Assembly: GCA_902635545.1 (NCBI GenBank)
Contig: CACPOL010000001.1
Span: forward strand, 161,019 to 225,018
Source: an uncultured Pelagibacteraceae bacterium
Lineage (GTDB): Bacteria; Pseudomonadota; Alphaproteobacteria; Pelagibacterales; Pelagibacteraceae
Reading direction: 5' to 3'
DNA length: 64,000 nucleotides
Positions 8,158 to 19,538 of this stretch are shown piece by piece; the stretch's first letter is position 1; the number at the start of each line of letters is the position of its first letter. Under the pieces are notes generated by a model. That model searched no databases and was not told where the DNA came from. It was given only the letters and a program-made list of their open reading frames with translations. Both the position numbers and the translations under genes were made by a program.

Positions 8158-9731
8158 TATTCTAATTCAATAGTACTAGGTGGTTTTGATGTTATATCGT
8201 AAACAACCCTATTAATACCTTTTATATTATTAATTATTCTATTTGAAACAAGCTGCATAAAATCTTTTGAAAAATCAAAAAAATCTGCCGTCATTCCATC
8301 TTGAGATGTAACCGCTCTAAGTAAACATATGTATTCATAAGTTCTATTATCACCCATTACACCAACTGTTTTAATTGGTAGTAAAGCTGCATATGCCTGC
8401 CATATTTTTTTATATAAATTATTCTCTTTCAAAGATTTTATAAAAATATCATCTGCTTCTTTTAAAATTTTGACTTTATTTTCATCAATTTCACCAGGTA
8501 TTCTTATTGCTAAACCTGGCCCAGGAAATGGATGTCTTAAAACTATATTCTTTGACAATTTTAATTCTAAACCTAATTTTCTCACCTCATCTTTAAATAA
8601 AAATTTCAAAGGCTCAATCAATTTTAATTTCATTTTTTTTGGTAATCCACCAACATTATGATGAGACTTTATTTTGGAAGTTTGGCTTCCTGTTACAGAT
8701 TTACTTTCAATAAGATCTGGATAAAGAGTACCTTGTGCTAAAAATTTAATATTTCTATTTTTTTTTGCATATTTTTCAAAAATTTTTATAAATAAGTTCC
8801 CAATTATTTTCCTTTTTTTTTCAGGATCCTTTATGTTTCTAAGTTTATTGAAAAACAATTTTTTAGCATCAACATAAATTAAATTAACTTTAAATTTTTT
8901 CTTGAAAGTTTGAATAACTTGATTTTCTTCATTTTTTCTTAATAGCCCAGTATTTACAAAAATACATGTTAGTTTTTTTCCTATTGAGTTATGAATTAAT
9001 TTGGCAACAACACTACTATCAACACCACCAGAAAGAGCACAAATAACTTTAGAATTTCCAACATTTCTTTTAACCTCCTGAATTAATATTTTTTTTTGGT
9101 TTTTTGACGACCAATTTTTTTTAATTCTACAAATTGAAAATATAAAATTTTTTAAAATTATGTTTCCTTTTTCTGTATGAGTCACCTCAGGATGAAATTG
9201 AATTCCATATAATTTTTTTGATACATTCTCTATAATTGAAAATTTTGATGAATCAGTTTTTGCAACAACCTTAAAGCCTTTTGCCAACTTAATAACCTCG
9301 TCAGCATGACTCATCCAAACTTTTTTAGCCTTATCTTTAATAAAAAAATTATTTATTAACTTACTATTTCTTAATTTTTTAAGTTTTGCTAATCCAAATT
9401 CTCGCTGTTTAGCTTGTTTTACTTTTCCCCCTAATTGCTTTGAAATTATTTGGTGTCCAAAACAAATTCCTAAAATTGGCACATTCCAATTAAATATTTC
9501 ATTATTAAATTTTACTTTTTTGGACTGATAAACATTTAAAGGCCCACCTGAAAGAATTATTCCTTTTGTTTTATTTTTGCCTAACTTTAAATTAAATCTT
9601 TTATGACTAACAATTTCAGAAAATACTCCAAGTTCTCTTACTCTTCTTGCTATGAGTTGTGTAAATTGTGAACCAAAATCAATAATTAATATTCTTTCTA
9701 AATTATTGTTAAGACTCATTTTTGGGCTCAA
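8157..9731 (-). CDS. guaA: GMP synthase (glutamine-hydrolysing)
   Basis: 524-aa two-domain enzyme converting XMP to GMP in the cytosol. The N-terminal class I glutamine amidotransferase domain has the nucleophile C90 (LGICFGHQ) and the H180/E182 pair in FHPEV. The ATP-pyrophosphatase domain has the P-loop SGGVDSS (234-240). The C-terminal dimerisation/XMP domain ends in [10 protein letters not shown]. The start overlaps the end of the TPR gene upstream by 23 nt; M5 (9719) is an alternative start. It forms a purine pair with guaB one gene upstream. Confidence 0.97.
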   Translation of the reverse strand: MSPKMSLNNNLERILIIDFGSQFTQLIARRVRELGVFSEIVSHKRFNLKLGKNKTKGIILSGGPLNVYQSKKVKFNNEIFNWNVPILGICFGHQIISKQLGGKVKQAKQREFGLAKLKKLRNSKLINNFFIKDKAKKVWMSHADEVIKLAKGFKVVAKTDSSKFSIIENVSKKLYGIQFHPEVTHTEKGNIILKNFIFSICRIKKNWSSKNQKKILIQEVKRNVGNSKVICALSGGVDSSVVAKLIHNSIGKKLTCIFVNTGLLRKNEENQVIQTFKKKFKVNLIYVDAKKLFFNKLRNIKDPEKKRKIIGNLFIKIFEKYAKKNRNIKFLAQGTLYPDLIESKSVTGSQTSKIKSHHNVGGLPKKMKLKLIEPLKFLFKDEVRKLGLELKLSKNIVLRHPFPGPGLAIRIPGEIDENKVKILKEADDIFIKSLKENNLYKKIWQAYAALLPIKTVGVMGDNRTYEYICLLRAVTSQDGMTADFFDFSKDFMQLVSNRIINNIKGINRVVYDITSKPPSTIELE

Positions 9732-10146
9732 TATTTTTTAATTTTTCTAATATATCATTATTTTTGGTACATAATTTTTTACATATTTTTTCAAAATTTT
9801 TACTTAAATTTTTTACTTTAATATAATTTGATTTTTTTAAACTAATTTCCATCAGCATTAGCATTGCTTCTTCATTATCTGGCTCAAGCAATAAAGTTGT
9901 ATTTAGATTTTTTTCCTCTTCATCTACATTATCCTCATTATTATAAATCTTAGCCAAATAAAGATAAGATTTAGGATCTTTAGGATTAAAAACAACATTT
10001 CTTTGAAATAAAAATTTGGATTCATCATATTTTTTTTCTTCATATTTTTTTTTTGCTATTAAGAAAAAGTTTTCACTAGCAAGTGTTTCTTTTGATAAGG
10101 TAGAAAAAATTAACAATAGAAATAAAATTTGAATTTTTTTAATCAT
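9709..10146 (-). CDS. small exported TPR-like protein
   Basis: 145-aa protein with an N-terminal signal peptide (basic MIKK, hydrophobic core about 5-17, likely cleavage near ETLAS-E). The remaining stretch is built of TPR-like helical pairs, for example a [13 protein letters not shown] repeat. Likely periplasmic or membrane-anchored protein-interaction module; specific partner unknown. It lies inside the guaB-guaA operon, overlapping guaB's stop by 1 nt and guaA's start by 23 nt, so it is co-translated with purine genes although no functional link is obvious. Confidence 0.75.
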   Translation of the reverse strand: MIKKIQILFLLLIFSTLSKETLASENFFLIAKKKYEEKKYDESKFLFQRNVVFNPKDPKSYLYLAKIYNNEDNVDEEEKNLNTTLLLEPDNEEAMLMLMEISLKKSNYIKVKNLSKNFEKICKKLCTKNNDILEKLKNIEPKNES

Positions 10147-11222
10147 TAATAATTTTCATCCTTTTTGACTTCATCAACATTATGGACCATACTCTCATAA
10201 AAACCAGCTTTAGTTATTTTTACAAATTTTGCTTTGTTTCTTAAATTAATTGTTTTTTTTGAACCTAAATAGCCCATTGATGATTTTAAACCACCAATTA
10301 ATTTATATATTATTAAGCCAACTTTACCCTTATATTTAACAAAACCCTCAACTCCTTCAGGAACATATTTTGATTTATCTCTTTGTTTATTCTGAAAGTA
10401 TCGATCAGCAGATCCTTTGTTCATTGCCCCAACTGAACCCATGCCTCGAAAACTTTTAAATAATTTTCCATTTTTTTTAATCAATTTTCCCGGCGTTTCC
10501 ATTGTACCTGCAAATAATGATCCAATCATGATTGCATCAGCACCTGCAGCCAAGGCTTTAGCTAAATCACCTGAATATTTAATTCCACCATCGGATATAA
10601 TTTTAGTTTTGTTATTTTTAAAAGCTTTTGTTACCGACAATATAGCACTTAATTGAGGAACACCAATGCCAGCCACTAGTCTTGTAGTACATATCGATCC
10701 TGGTCCTATTCCTACTTTTATAACATCTACTCCTAATTTGATTAAAAATTTAGCTGCATCTGGTGTTGCTATATTGCCAGCACACAAGGTTACTTTTTTA
10801 TTCTTTATTTTTTTTATAATTTTAATTGTCTCAGCAACTTTTTTGCTGTGACCGTGCGCTGTATCTACTACTATTAAATCTATTTTTTCTTTTAAAATTT
10901 CTTTAGCTCTCTTGTGTTCTAGCGGGCCTGCACCTACTGCTGCTCCAACTAATAGTTTTTGTTTTTTGACTTTTCTTATTTCGTTAATTTGCTTTTTTAT
11001 GCTTAAATTTCTATGAATAATTCCAATACCTCCAACTCTTGCAATAGCTATTGCCATTTTACTCTCCGTAACTGTATCCATTGCAGATGAAAGTAATGGT
11101 ATTTTAAGCGTTAAATATTTACTGAGTTTAGTACTTGTATCTACTTCAGATGGTAAAACTTCTGAGTATTTAGGCTCAAGAGTAACATCGTCAAAGGTAA
11201 GTGCTTCTTTAATAGGAACCAT
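10146..11222 (-). CDS. guaB: IMP dehydrogenase lacking the CBS (Bateman) domain
   Basis: 358-aa IMPDH, catalysing IMP to XMP with NAD. The catalytic loop GPGSICTTR has the nucleophile C178. VVDTAHGHS (118-126), SDGG (210-213) and the mobile flap DRYFQ (273-277) with PEGVEG (288-293) mark it as IMPDH rather than GMP reductase. The usual roughly 120-residue pair of CBS domains is absent: the barrel runs straight from IRKVKKQ (82-88) into LLVGAAVG (90-97). CBS-less IMPDHs are known (for example in Borrelia). First of the guaB-TPR-guaA genes; loss of allosteric control by purine nucleotides is inferred. Confidence 0.95.
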   Translation of the reverse strand: MVPIKEALTFDDVTLEPKYSEVLPSEVDTSTKLSKYLTLKIPLLSSAMDTVTESKMAIAIARVGGIGIIHRNLSIKKQINEIRKVKKQKLLVGAAVGAGPLEHKRAKEILKEKIDLIVVDTAHGHSKKVAETIKIIKKIKNKKVTLCAGNIATPDAAKFLIKLGVDVIKVGIGPGSICTTRLVAGIGVPQLSAILSVTKAFKNNKTKIISDGGIKYSGDLAKALAAGADAIMIGSLFAGTMETPGKLIKKNGKLFKSFRGMGSVGAMNKGSADRYFQNKQRDKSKYVPEGVEGFVKYKGKVGLIIYKLIGGLKSSMGYLGSKKTINLRNKAKFVKITKAGFYESMVHNVDEVKKDENY

Positions 11223-11259
11223 AATCTTTTATATATGATTCCTTTTATTTTTAAAGAGA

Positions 11260-11871
11260 CTATCTCAAATTTTTACAAATAATAAAGCTTTCCTTAGAGT
11301 CGCTTCTACTAGATTTTGGTTTGAAAACTTTAACTTCCCTGAATATTGATTTAGCATCCTTTATAATTTCATTAAAAGGCCCACCCATGAATATTTTTGA
11401 TACAAAAATACCATTTTTAGTAAGTATTTCATGAGAAAATTTCATCGCTTCAATGCACAACTCACCTGTATGAATAGCATCTAAATTTTTAATACCCGTT
11501 GTATTTGCGGCCATATCGGATAACACAACTTCAACTTTACTATTAAACAACTTCTTAATCTTTTCTCTAATAAAAGTTTCTGTAAAGTCCCCATTAATTT
11601 GGACGATTTTATCAATTTTTTCCATTTTCTTTAAGTCGATAGATACAATTCTTCCTTGTTTTATTACTCTAGAACAATATTGTGACCAACTCCCTGGCGC
11701 TGCTCCAAGATCTATTACAGATATACCATTTTTGAATATCTTAAATTTTTCATTAATTTCAATTAATTTGTAAACAGATCTTGCTCGATAACCTTGGTTT
11801 TTAGACTCTCTAACATAAATATCACTTTTTTGTCTATTTAACCATTTTTTTGAAATTTTATTTTTTTTCAA
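11260..11871 (-). CDS. rlmE: 23S rRNA 2'-O-methyltransferase RlmE (RrmJ/FtsJ)
   Basis: 203-aa SAM-dependent methyltransferase modifying a uridine of the 23S A-loop. The SAM motif I is DLGAAPGSWSQ (54-64). The catalytic tetrad K-D-K-E is recognisable as K35 (SVYKL), D119 (LSDMA), K159 (FVSKIF) and E194 (SKESF). Length matches the family. It abuts the glycosyltransferase-like gene upstream (no gap) and is followed by a 37-nt gap to guaB, so it belongs to the long minus-strand run. Confidence 0.95.
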   Translation of the reverse strand: MKKNKISKKWLNRQKSDIYVRESKNQGYRARSVYKLIEINEKFKIFKNGISVIDLGAAPGSWSQYCSRVIKQGRIVSIDLKKMEKIDKIVQINGDFTETFIREKIKKLFNSKVEVVLSDMAANTTGIKNLDAIHTGELCIEAMKFSHEILTKNGIFVSKIFMGGPFNEIIKDAKSIFREVKVFKPKSSRSDSKESFIICKNLR

Positions 11872-12783
11872 TTATTTACTAAATCTTAAACTCATTGGTA
11901 AAATTTTATTATCAAGAGTTTTAATATCAATTTTTATATCTTTATTTAATCTCATATCTTTATTTTCCTTCCAAATTCCTGCTGCTAAATGAATTATTCC
12001 AATTTTATAATTTGGCAAATATGGCTCTACAAAAGTCTGTTTCCTTTCATCAAACTTGGGTAACAAATTACTTGTTATCCAATTACAATTTAAAGGCAGA
12101 AATTCAGTTTCTAAATTATCAATATAAACTGACATATTTATAGCTAAACCCTCGGAACCAAAAATATTTCCATTTTTTAAAGTTTGTTCAAGATTTTTTT
12201 GCCAAGTGGTCCATCCAATTGAATCTTTTTCTAAAGAAAATACTCCAATGTTTATATGTGGTGCAAAGGCTAATTTTCTAGCTTTTTGGAAAGAAATTTT
12301 CGACTTTACTGCATGTTTGAAATTTTGTGACTTTATTATTGCGATTTTACCTAACAGCCACTTTACTTTAGAGGTAATTTTGTAACCTGCTCCAATGGTT
12401 TGAGTTATTCCTAATTTACCGTTGTCACAAGCTTTGAAATAAAGTTCTATTGTACTCCAATCATTTACCCAAGCATCACAATCTATCCATAAATATTTTT
12501 TATAATCAGGAAAGTATTTTGGTAAAAAAGCTCTTGAAACTTGACTCTTTAACCACTCTTTGCCCCTAACTTTAAAAGAAGAAACATTTATATCCCATTC
12601 AGCTAATTTAATTTCATCAACTTTCAATGACAAATCTTTTCTTTGATCATCAGTCAAACCAGCATCAAGAATACAAATTGCTATATCTTTACTTTTTTCA
12701 AATCTTTTTATTGAGTCAATTAATTCATTTAACAATTCAAAATAATTTGAATCTGCAAGAGAAACAATAACATTTTTTTTCAT
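11872..12783 (-). CDS. glycosyltransferase-like protein (GT8/GT-A type)
   Basis: 303-aa soluble protein with an N-terminal GT-A Rossmann-like half (NVIVSLADSNYFELLNELI at 4-22) and a DxD metal/sugar-nucleotide motif at D101-C-D103 in LWIDCDAWV. A C-terminal IGIIHLAAGIWKEN carries a histidine typical of retaining GT8 enzymes (lgt/glycogenin-like). Sits between pssA and rlmE with no spacing on either side. Acceptor is unknown; an envelope or lipid sugar is plausible beside phospholipid genes but not shown. Confidence 0.7.
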   Translation of the reverse strand: MKKNVIVSLADSNYFELLNELIDSIKRFEKSKDIAICILDAGLTDDQRKDLSLKVDEIKLAEWDINVSSFKVRGKEWLKSQVSRAFLPKYFPDYKKYLWIDCDAWVNDWSTIELYFKACDNGKLGITQTIGAGYKITSKVKWLLGKIAIIKSQNFKHAVKSKISFQKARKLAFAPHINIGVFSLEKDSIGWTTWQKNLEQTLKNGNIFGSEGLAINMSVYIDNLETEFLPLNCNWITSNLLPKFDERKQTFVEPYLPNYKIGIIHLAAGIWKENKDMRLNKDIKIDIKTLDNKILPMSLRFSK

Positions 12784-13587
12784 TTATAAAATATCTTCCA
12801 AATCTTCATTATCTTCATTAATTGTTTCATTTATTTTTTGCTTTTCAATTCTTTTAAAATGAAAATAACTTATTGGAATTAAGCATAGATAGACAATTCC
12901 ACTAAAAGTTATCACCTTGAAAGTATAAATTAATAACAATCCAAAAAATAAAACAATTCCAAATAGAAGAAAAATTGTAGTTCTTCTAGGAATTACAATT
13001 TTCTTAAATGAGTAGGTCGGGAACTTACTAATCAATAAAAAAGATGTGATAATAAAAAATATAGGAACAATTAATGATAAATCTATTTGAAAAAATTTCA
13101 ATTCACTTAGACTATAAATAAGCGGAAGTAACACTATAATACCTCCTGCTGGTGAGGGAACTCCTTGAAAAAAATTATCCTTCCACGAAATTTCTTGATT
13201 TGAGTTCACATTAAATCTTGCTAGTCTTAAAGCTACACAAACAACATAGATTAAACATAATAACCAACCAAATTTTCCTAATTCATTTAATTTCCAAAAA
13301 TACATTATAAAGGCTGGAGCTACTCCAAAACTTATTACATCCGTTAAAGAGTCAAGTTCTTTTCCAACTTTAGAAGTGCCTTTAATTAGTCTTGCTATTC
13401 TTCCATCTAATCCATCTATTAAAGCTGCAAATATTATTGCTAATATTGCTATCTGAAATTTTCCATCCAAAGCAAATTTAATTGAACTTAATCCTATACA
13501 AACTCCAATTAAAGTTAACATGTTTGGCAATAACATTCTTGCTTTTTTATCTGATACTATTTTTAAATTATTTTTTGGTTGTTCCAT
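12784..13587 (-). CDS. pssA: CDP-diacylglycerol--serine O-phosphatidyltransferase
   Basis: 267-aa polytopic membrane enzyme making phosphatidylserine. The CDP-alcohol phosphotransferase signature is complete: D58-G-L-D61-G-x2-A65-R66-x8-G75-x3-D79-x3-D83. About seven to eight hydrophobic segments follow, with an acidic C-terminal tail (NEDNEDLEDIL). It directly follows psd (1-nt overlap), giving the two-step phosphatidylethanolamine pathway in one transcript. Confidence 0.95.
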   Translation of the reverse strand: MEQPKNNLKIVSDKKARMLLPNMLTLIGVCIGLSSIKFALDGKFQIAILAIIFAALIDGLDGRIARLIKGTSKVGKELDSLTDVISFGVAPAFIMYFWKLNELGKFGWLLCLIYVVCVALRLARFNVNSNQEISWKDNFFQGVPSPAGGIIVLLPLIYSLSELKFFQIDLSLIVPIFFIITSFLLISKFPTYSFKKIVIPRRTTIFLLFGIVLFFGLLLIYTFKVITFSGIVYLCLIPISYFHFKRIEKQKINETINEDNEDLEDIL

Positions 13588-14240
13588 TATTTCCTTACAG
13601 CCAAAAGAGTTTCTCCTGCAATCGCTCTCTGATTTTCTTTGACTAATGCTTTATAATTACTAAAAAAAACATCTGCCCTACTCCCAAATCTAATCATACC
13701 TAATCTTTGTCCTTGTATTACTTCATCATCTTTTGATGTTTCGCAAACTATTCTTCTTGCAATTAGGCCGGCTATTTGAACAACTATAATTTCATTACCA
13801 TCTGAATTTATAATTTTATAATAATTTCTTTCATTATCTGTGCTTGCTTTATCTAAAGAAGCATTTAGGAATTTACCAGGTTTATATAATATTTCGTTTA
13901 TCTTACCTGCGCACGGAGATCTATTTACATGGCAATCAAAAACATTCATAAAGATACTTATTTTTGTATATTTTTTTTCAGCCAATTCTAATTCTTTAGG
14001 ACCAGAAACTTCCTCTTGAATAGATAGAATCAATCCATCAGCAGGACTTACTAAATAGTTATCATCATTTATCGAATATCTTTCAGGATCTCTAAAAAAA
14101 TAATAAACCCAGATAGACAAAATTATTCCTACTAATCCTAAAAAACTACTAAAAACATATAAAATAATTGTTAAAAATATTGATATTATTAAAAACTTAT
14201 ATCCTTCTGAATGAATTTTAGGGAAAATTTTCTCAATCAT
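13587..14240 (-). CDS. psd: phosphatidylserine decarboxylase proenzyme
   Basis: 217-aa short-type Psd, converting phosphatidylserine to phosphatidylethanolamine. A membrane anchor at about 15-48 is followed by SPADG (65-69), the CHVNRSP stretch (103-109, H104) and the autocleavage site G186-S187 in RFGSRADV, where Ser becomes the pyruvoyl group. The short form matches the alphaproteobacterial/archaeal-like subfamily. First gene of the minus-strand run down to panB, divergent from icd. Confidence 0.95.
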   Translation of the reverse strand: MIEKIFPKIHSEGYKFLIISIFLTIILYVFSSFLGLVGIILSIWVYYFFRDPERYSINDDNYLVSPADGLILSIQEEVSGPKELELAEKKYTKISIFMNVFDCHVNRSPCAGKINEILYKPGKFLNASLDKASTDNERNYYKIINSDGNEIIVVQIAGLIARRIVCETSKDDEVIQGQRLGMIRFGSRADVFFSNYKALVKENQRAIAGETLLAVRK

Positions 14241-14250
14241 ATTGTTATAT

Positions 14251-14280
14251 TTGATAATTTTTTATTAATATGTATATAAA
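14251..14280 (+). promoter_or_regulatory. candidate sigma70-type promoter for icd
   Basis: TTGATA (14251-14256) and TATAAA (14275-14280) with an 18-nt spacer; TATATA at 14273 would give 16. About 34 nt before the icd ATG, in the divergent psd/icd gap. AT-richness makes chance matches likely. Confidence 0.4.
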
Positions 14281-14314
14281 ACGCTGAAATTCAATTACTA
14301 AGTACAATTATATT

Positions 14315-15529
14315 ATGGCAAAAATTCAAGTCAAAAACCCTATTGTAGAGCTAAATGGTGATGAAATGACCAGAATAATATGGGATTTTATCAAAAATAA
14401 ATTAATTCTACCTTATCTTGATCTTAAAATTGAATATTTCGACTTAGGAATGCAAAGTAGAGATGAAACCAATGATCGAATTACAGTGGATTCTGCTAAT
14501 GCAATCAAGAAATTTGGCGTGGGAATAAAATGTGCTACCATAACTCCAGATGAAGCTCGTGTTGATGAATTTAAATTAAAGAAAATGTGGAGATCACCTA
14601 ATGGAACAATCAGAAATATAATCGGGGGCACAGTTTTTAGAGAACCAATAATTTGCAATAATATTCCAAAATTAGTTCCATCATGGAAAGATCCTGTTGT
14701 TATTGGAAGACATGCTTTTGGAGACCAGTATAGAGCTACTGATTTTAAAGTTCCTGGTAAAGGAAAAATGGAAATAAAGTGGACATCAGAAGATGGAAAA
14801 AATGAAATTAAACATGAGGTCTTTAATTTTACTGGTCCTGGTGTTGCTTTATCAATGTATAATTTAGATAGATCTATTGAGGACTTTGCAAGATCGTGTT
14901 TTAATTATGGTTTAATTAAGAAATGGCCAGTTTATCTGTCAACAAAAAATACTATTCTTAAAAAATATGATGGAAGATTCAAAGATATATTTGAAGAAGT
15001 TTTCGTTAAAGAATTTAAAAAAAAATTTGAAGATGCTAAGATTATTTATGAACACAGATTAATTGACGATATGGTAGCGTGTGCAATGAAATGGAGTGGT
15101 AAATATATATGGGCTTGTAAAAATTATGATGGTGATGTTCAGTCTGATACAATGGCTCAAGGTTATGGTTCATTAGGATTAATGACAAGTGTATTGTTAA
15201 CTCCAGATGGAAAGATAATGGAAGCAGAGGCAGCTCACGGAACTGTGACAAGACATTTTAGAATGCATCAGGAAGGAAAAGAAACATCTACTAATCCAAT
15301 AGCCTCTATATTTGCTTGGACAAGAGGATTGGCTCATAGAGGTAAATTAGATGGTAATAATGATTTGATAAAATTTTCTAATACAATTGAAAAAGTTTGT
15401 ATTGAATGTGTTGAAAATGGATATATGACAAAAGACCTTGCAATATTGGTTGGACCATCAAGTAAATATCTTACAACAAACCAGTTTTTAGACGTATTAG
15501 ATAAAAACTTAAAAAACAAATTAAATTAA
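14315..15529 (+). CDS. icd: isocitrate dehydrogenase (NADP+)
   Basis: 404-aa homodimeric-type isocitrate dehydrogenase of the TCA cycle. The isocitrate-binding SPNGTIRNI (94-102), [10 protein letters not shown] (131-140) and the C-terminal coenzyme region [12 protein letters not shown] are present, and the full length fits the eukaryote-like subfamily II found in alphaproteobacteria. It is a single-gene plus-strand unit divergent from psd and convergent with alaS, with which it overlaps by 9 nt tail to tail. Confidence 0.96.
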   Translation: MAKIQVKNPIVELNGDEMTRIIWDFIKNKLILPYLDLKIEYFDLGMQSRDETNDRITVDSANAIKKFGVGIKCATITPDEARVDEFKLKKMWRSPNGTIRNIIGGTVFREPIICNNIPKLVPSWKDPVVIGRHAFGDQYRATDFKVPGKGKMEIKWTSEDGKNEIKHEVFNFTGPGVALSMYNLDRSIEDFARSCFNYGLIKKWPVYLSTKNTILKKYDGRFKDIFEEVFVKEFKKKFEDAKIIYEHRLIDDMVACAMKWSGKYIWACKNYDGDVQSDTMAQGYGSLGLMTSVLLTPDGKIMEAEAAHGTVTRHFRMHQEGKETSTNPIASIFAWTRGLAHRGKLDGNNDLIKFSNTIEKVCIECVENGYMTKDLAILVGPSSKYLTTNQFLDVLDKNLKNKLN

Positions 15530-18187
15530 AGATTTAATTTTTTCAAAAGCATCATCTATTTTACTCTTATCTTGACCCCCTGCTTGAGCAAAATCTTTTC
15601 TACCTCCACCACCTTTTCCACCTATGGTTTCTGAACCTAATTTTACTAATTTTACAGCATCATATTTACCAACTAATTTGTCAGTGATACCAATCGCTAG
15701 GCCAACTTTATCTTCACTACTTGCAAAAACAATTACGATACCTTCACCTAATTCTTTTTTACCACTATCAACTAATTTTCTTAAATCCTTAGGAGGTAAA
15801 TCTTGCACTTTTTGAAATCTAATTTTTATATTATTAATCTTATTGTCTTTAATAATGTTTTTTGTTTTATCCTGAAGAATTGAGCTAATATTTAGTTTTT
15901 GAAATTGTCTTGAAAGATTTTTTATAGTTTCCTTTATATCTTTGTTTTCAATATTTGGTTTACCCCCAAGTTTTATTATTTGCGATGACAACTCTTTAAT
16001 GGTTTCCTCATCTTTTTGAGTAGATAAAGATGATAATTTTTCTTTGTTCTTAATAAAATCTTCTAGCTGTTTATCTCTTAGAGCCTCAACTCTTCTTACA
16101 CCCGCAGCAATAGATGATTGGCTTATAGTTTTAAATTTTCCAATATCTTTAGTATTTTTAACATGTGTACCTCCACACAATTCTGTTGAGAAATATGACT
16201 CTTTTTCCTTACCCATAGATACAACACGAACTTCTTCTCCATATTTTTCTCCAAAAAATGCTAGTGCACCTTTTTCAATGGCTGCTTTTGGTGTCATAAT
16301 TCTTGTGGTTACCTCAGAGCTATTTGAAACGTATTCGTTAACTAATTTATCAATAGTTTCTAACTCCTCATTTGTGATTGGTTTCATATGACTAAAGTCA
16401 AATCTTAATCTATCTGGAGCAACTAAAGATCCTTTTTGCATAACATGTTTACCTAAAGTCCTTCTCAATGACTCGTGGAGTAAATGTGTTGCAGAGTGAT
16501 AAGCTTTTAAATTTTCTCTTCTCTCTATATCTATTTTCATCTCTACTACATCATTGATTTTTATTTCTCCAGTTTTCAAAGATCCGTAATGAACAAACAA
16601 ATCACCAAGTTTTTTTTGAGTATCCTCCACTTCAAAAACAGAATTACCAGAAACGATTGTTCCTTTATCTCCAAGTTGCCCACCTGACTCTCCATAAAAC
16701 GGGGTTTGATTTGTAATAATCATTCCTTCTTCACCAGGAGACAAAGATTTTGTCTCTTTATTATCTTTAATTAAATTTAACACAACACCTTCAGACTGAT
16801 TAGATTCGTAACCTAAAAATTCTGTTGGACCAATTTTATCTTTAATTGAAAACCAAATTACTTCTTCTGAACTATCTCCAGAACCTTTCCAATTTTTTTT
16901 TGCAAGTTCTTTACTTTTTTTCATCAATTCATCAAATTTTTTATGATCAACTTTCAATAATTTATTCTTTAAGATGTCCTCTGTAAGATCTAACGGAAAA
17001 CCATAAGTGTCATATAATTTGAATGCTACATCACCAGGTAAAACTTTATCTATTTTTGAAATTTCATCATTTAAAATTTTGATACCTCTATCAAGTAAAA
17101 CTAAAAATTTTTCTTCCTCCATTCTTAAAGTTTCTTTGATTAAAGATTGAGATCTTTCAAGTTCTGGATAATTTTTTGACATTTCTTTTTTTAATGAGTC
17201 AAAAATCTTATAAAATATTGGCTCTTTAGATCCTAACAAATGAGAATGTCTCATTCCCCTTCTCATAATTCTTCTAAGAACATATCCACGACCTTCATTT
17301 GAAGGCAACACACCTTCAGCCAAAAGAAATGAGCTTGCTCTTAAGTGATCAGCGATTACTCTGAAACTTGATATATTTTTATTTTCTTGTTTGACTTTTG
17401 TTACTTCAGATATTGAGCGAATTAGTTTCTTAAAGTGATCAGTTTGATAATTATCATGTGTGCCTTGTAAAAGAGCTGCAATTCTTTCTAATCCCATTCC
17501 AGTATCAACAGATGGTTTTGGTAAATCTATTCTTTTATCTTTTGAAACTTGTTCATACTGCATAAAGACTAAGTTCCAAATTTCAATAAAACGATCTCCA
17601 TCTTGATCTTTTGTTCCTGGTAATCCACCTTTTAAATGATCACCATGATCATAAAATATTTCTGAGCAAGGGCCACAGGGACCAGTTTCACCCATCGACC
17701 AGAAGTTATCTGATGTTGCAATTCTAATTATTCTATCATCACTAAAACCTGCTATTTTTCTCCAAAAATTAAAAGCCTCATCATCCTCATGAAAAACAGT
17801 TACATAAAGCCTATTTTTATCTAAACCAAAATCTTTGGTGATCAAATTCCATGCAAGCTCAATTCCTCTTTCTTTGAAGTAATCTCCAAAAGAAAAATTT
17901 CCCAACATTTCAAAAAAAGTATGGTGTCTTGGTGTATAACCAACATTCTCTAAATCATTGTGTTTACCACCTGCTCTTACACATTTTTGAGAAGTGGTCG
18001 CCCTTTTATAATCTCTTTTTTCTAGTCCCGTAAAAACGTTTTTAAACTGTACCATCCCAGAATTTGCAAACATTAATGTTGGATCGTTATTTGGAACAAG
18101 ATTGCTTGACTCAACAACTTTATGATCATTTTTTTCAAAATATTTTAAGAATGTACTTCTTATTTGATTTAATGATTTCTCAGCCAT
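15521..18187 (-). CDS. alaS: alanyl-tRNA synthetase
   Basis: 888-aa class II synthetase with all domains. The N-terminal catalytic core begins [11 protein letters not shown]; the CNGGSG-like region is followed by the editing domain zinc-type motifs HSATHLLH (about residue 565) and CGGTH (about 671). The C-terminal C-Ala domain ends in [16 protein letters not shown], the glycine-rich DHHA1 signature. Length is normal for bacteria. It lies downstream of recA on the same strand, but a terminator separates them, so it needs its own promoter in the 18188-18240 stretch. Confidence 0.97.
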   Translation of the reverse strand: MAEKSLNQIRSTFLKYFEKNDHKVVESSNLVPNNDPTLMFANSGMVQFKNVFTGLEKRDYKRATTSQKCVRAGGKHNDLENVGYTPRHHTFFEMLGNFSFGDYFKERGIELAWNLITKDFGLDKNRLYVTVFHEDDEAFNFWRKIAGFSDDRIIRIATSDNFWSMGETGPCGPCSEIFYDHGDHLKGGLPGTKDQDGDRFIEIWNLVFMQYEQVSKDKRIDLPKPSVDTGMGLERIAALLQGTHDNYQTDHFKKLIRSISEVTKVKQENKNISSFRVIADHLRASSFLLAEGVLPSNEGRGYVLRRIMRRGMRHSHLLGSKEPIFYKIFDSLKKEMSKNYPELERSQSLIKETLRMEEEKFLVLLDRGIKILNDEISKIDKVLPGDVAFKLYDTYGFPLDLTEDILKNKLLKVDHKKFDELMKKSKELAKKNWKGSGDSSEEVIWFSIKDKIGPTEFLGYESNQSEGVVLNLIKDNKETKSLSPGEEGMIITNQTPFYGESGGQLGDKGTIVSGNSVFEVEDTQKKLGDLFVHYGSLKTGEIKINDVVEMKIDIERRENLKAYHSATHLLHESLRRTLGKHVMQKGSLVAPDRLRFDFSHMKPITNEELETIDKLVNEYVSNSSEVTTRIMTPKAAIEKGALAFFGEKYGEEVRVVSMGKEKESYFSTELCGGTHVKNTKDIGKFKTISQSSIAAGVRRVEALRDKQLEDFIKNKEKLSSLSTQKDEETIKELSSQIIKLGGKPNIENKDIKETIKNLSRQFQKLNISSILQDKTKNIIKDNKINNIKIRFQKVQDLPPKDLRKLVDSGKKELGEGIVIVFASSEDKVGLAIGITDKLVGKYDAVKLVKLGSETIGGKGGGGRKDFAQAGGQDKSKIDDAFEKIKSLI

Positions 18188-18234
18188 ATTTTTAAAATAC
18201 AGCTTTTTTGTTTTATGTCTAGATAACGATGTAG

Positions 18235-18265
18235 GGGAAAAAGGCGCTTATATTAAGCGCCTTTT
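18235..18265 (-). terminator. rho-independent terminator after recA
   Basis: Perfect 10-bp stem AAGGCGCTTA (18241-18250) / TAAGCGCCTT (18254-18263) with a 3-nt loop. On the minus strand it is followed by a T-run, and it sits 25 nt past the recA stop, separating recA from alaS. Confidence 0.9.
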
Positions 18266-18289
18266 ATAATTTAAAGATGACCTTAAATT

Positions 18290-19426
18290 TTAGTTCTTTT
18301 TGGAAGGAGTAGCTTCCTCTTTTTCAGCTACTTTCTTCTCTTTTTCAATTTTTTCAGGATCTAATGGATTTCCTTCAATTTTTTTTGAAATCACACCTGC
18401 TTTTTCTCTAATTGCCATTTCAATTTCTGCTGCAACTTTTGGATTTTGTGCTAAATAAAGTTTAGCGTTTTCTCTGCCTTGACCTATTTTTTCACCTTTA
18501 TAAGCATACCATGCACCTGATTTTTCAATAATATCAGCTTTAGCACCTAGGTCTACTAATTCACCCATTTTACTAATACCTTTTCCATACATTAAATCAA
18601 ACTCAACAACTTTGAATGGTGGTGCAACTTTGTTCTTAACAACTTTTACTCTTGTAGTATTTCCAATAATTTCATCTTTATCTTTAATAGCACCAATTCT
18701 TCTAATGTCCATTCTCACTGACGAATAAAATTTAAGCGCATTTCCGCCTGATGTTGTTTCTGGACTTCCAAACATAACTCCAATTTTCATTCTTATTTGA
18801 TTTATAAAAATCATCATTGTATTTGTGTTCGAAATTGAACTCGTTAATTTTCTTAAAGCTTGACTCATCAATCTTGATTGAAGACCAACATGATGATCTC
18901 CCATTTCGCCTTCAATTTCAGCTTTTGGGGTCAAGGCTGCAACAGAGTCGATTACTATTACTGAAATAGACCCTGATTTTACTAATGTATCAGCTATTTC
19001 TAATGCTTGCTCACCAGCATCAGGTTGTGAAATTAAAAGCTCTTCAGTATTTACACCTAATTTTTTAGCATAAACTGGATCTAAAGCATGTTCAGCATCA
19101 ACAAATGCACAAATTCCTCCAGCTTTTTGAGCTTCAGCAACTACTTGTAATGCTAATGTTGTTTTTCCAGAAGACTCTGGTCCATAAACTTCAATAATTC
19201 TTCCTTTGGGCAATCCACCTATTCCTAAAGCTAAATCCAAACTTAGAGATCCTGTGGATACAGACTCGATATCCATAGCTCTTTTTTGGCCTAGCTTCAT
19301 CACTGAACCTTTTCCAAAGTTATCTGTAATTTGGCTAATTGCTGCTTCTAAAGCTTTATTTTTTTCTTTATTTTCCTGCTCTTGATCTTTTGTAGATTTA
19401 ACTACTTTTAGGTTATTTTTAGTCAT
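18290..19426 (-). CDS. recA: recombinase RecA
   Basis: 378-aa homologous-recombination and SOS co-protease ATPase. Walker A is GPESSGKTT (82-90); the multifunctional MAW-type region and DNA-binding loops follow in order ([24 protein letters not shown]). The N-terminus carries a slightly extended charged segment (1-27) and the C-terminus a Lys/Glu-rich tail, as in many alphaproteobacteria. Monocistronic: its own terminator downstream and a promoter with an SOS-box candidate upstream (19477-19491). Confidence 0.98.
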   Translation of the reverse strand: MTKNNLKVVKSTKDQEQENKEKNKALEAAISQITDNFGKGSVMKLGQKRAMDIESVSTGSLSLDLALGIGGLPKGRIIEVYGPESSGKTTLALQVVAEAQKAGGICAFVDAEHALDPVYAKKLGVNTEELLISQPDAGEQALEIADTLVKSGSISVIVIDSVAALTPKAEIEGEMGDHHVGLQSRLMSQALRKLTSSISNTNTMMIFINQIRMKIGVMFGSPETTSGGNALKFYSSVRMDIRRIGAIKDKDEIIGNTTRVKVVKNKVAPPFKVVEFDLMYGKGISKMGELVDLGAKADIIEKSGAWYAYKGEKIGQGRENAKLYLAQNPKVAAEIEMAIREKAGVISKKIEGNPLDPEKIEKEKKVAEKEEATPSKKN

Positions 19427-19473
19427 TTTTTACCTTTTTTTTTAATTTTTTTAATACTCGAATCATAGAAATA

Positions 19474-19501
19474 AATGTACACATTTTGTTCTCATTATCA
19501 A
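19474..19501 (-). promoter_or_regulatory. candidate recA promoter
   Basis: On the minus strand, TTGATA (19501-19496) and TACATT (19479-19474) with a 16-nt spacer. The SOS-box candidate covers the spacer and the -10, as expected for a LexA-repressed promoter. Confidence 0.5.
19477..19491 (-). promoter_or_regulatory. SOS (LexA) box candidate of recA, GAAC-N7-GTAC
   Basis: Minus strand GAACAAAATGTGTAC, one base from the alphaproteobacterial direct-repeat consensus GAAC-N7-GAAC (equivalently GTTC-N7-GTTC). It shares GAACAAAA with the box in front of umuD at 22849. It lies 51 nt before the recA ATG, within the predicted promoter. Confidence 0.65.
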
Positions 19502-19538
19502 TAGTTAATATTTATAATGTAAAAAAGGCCTTAAATCA

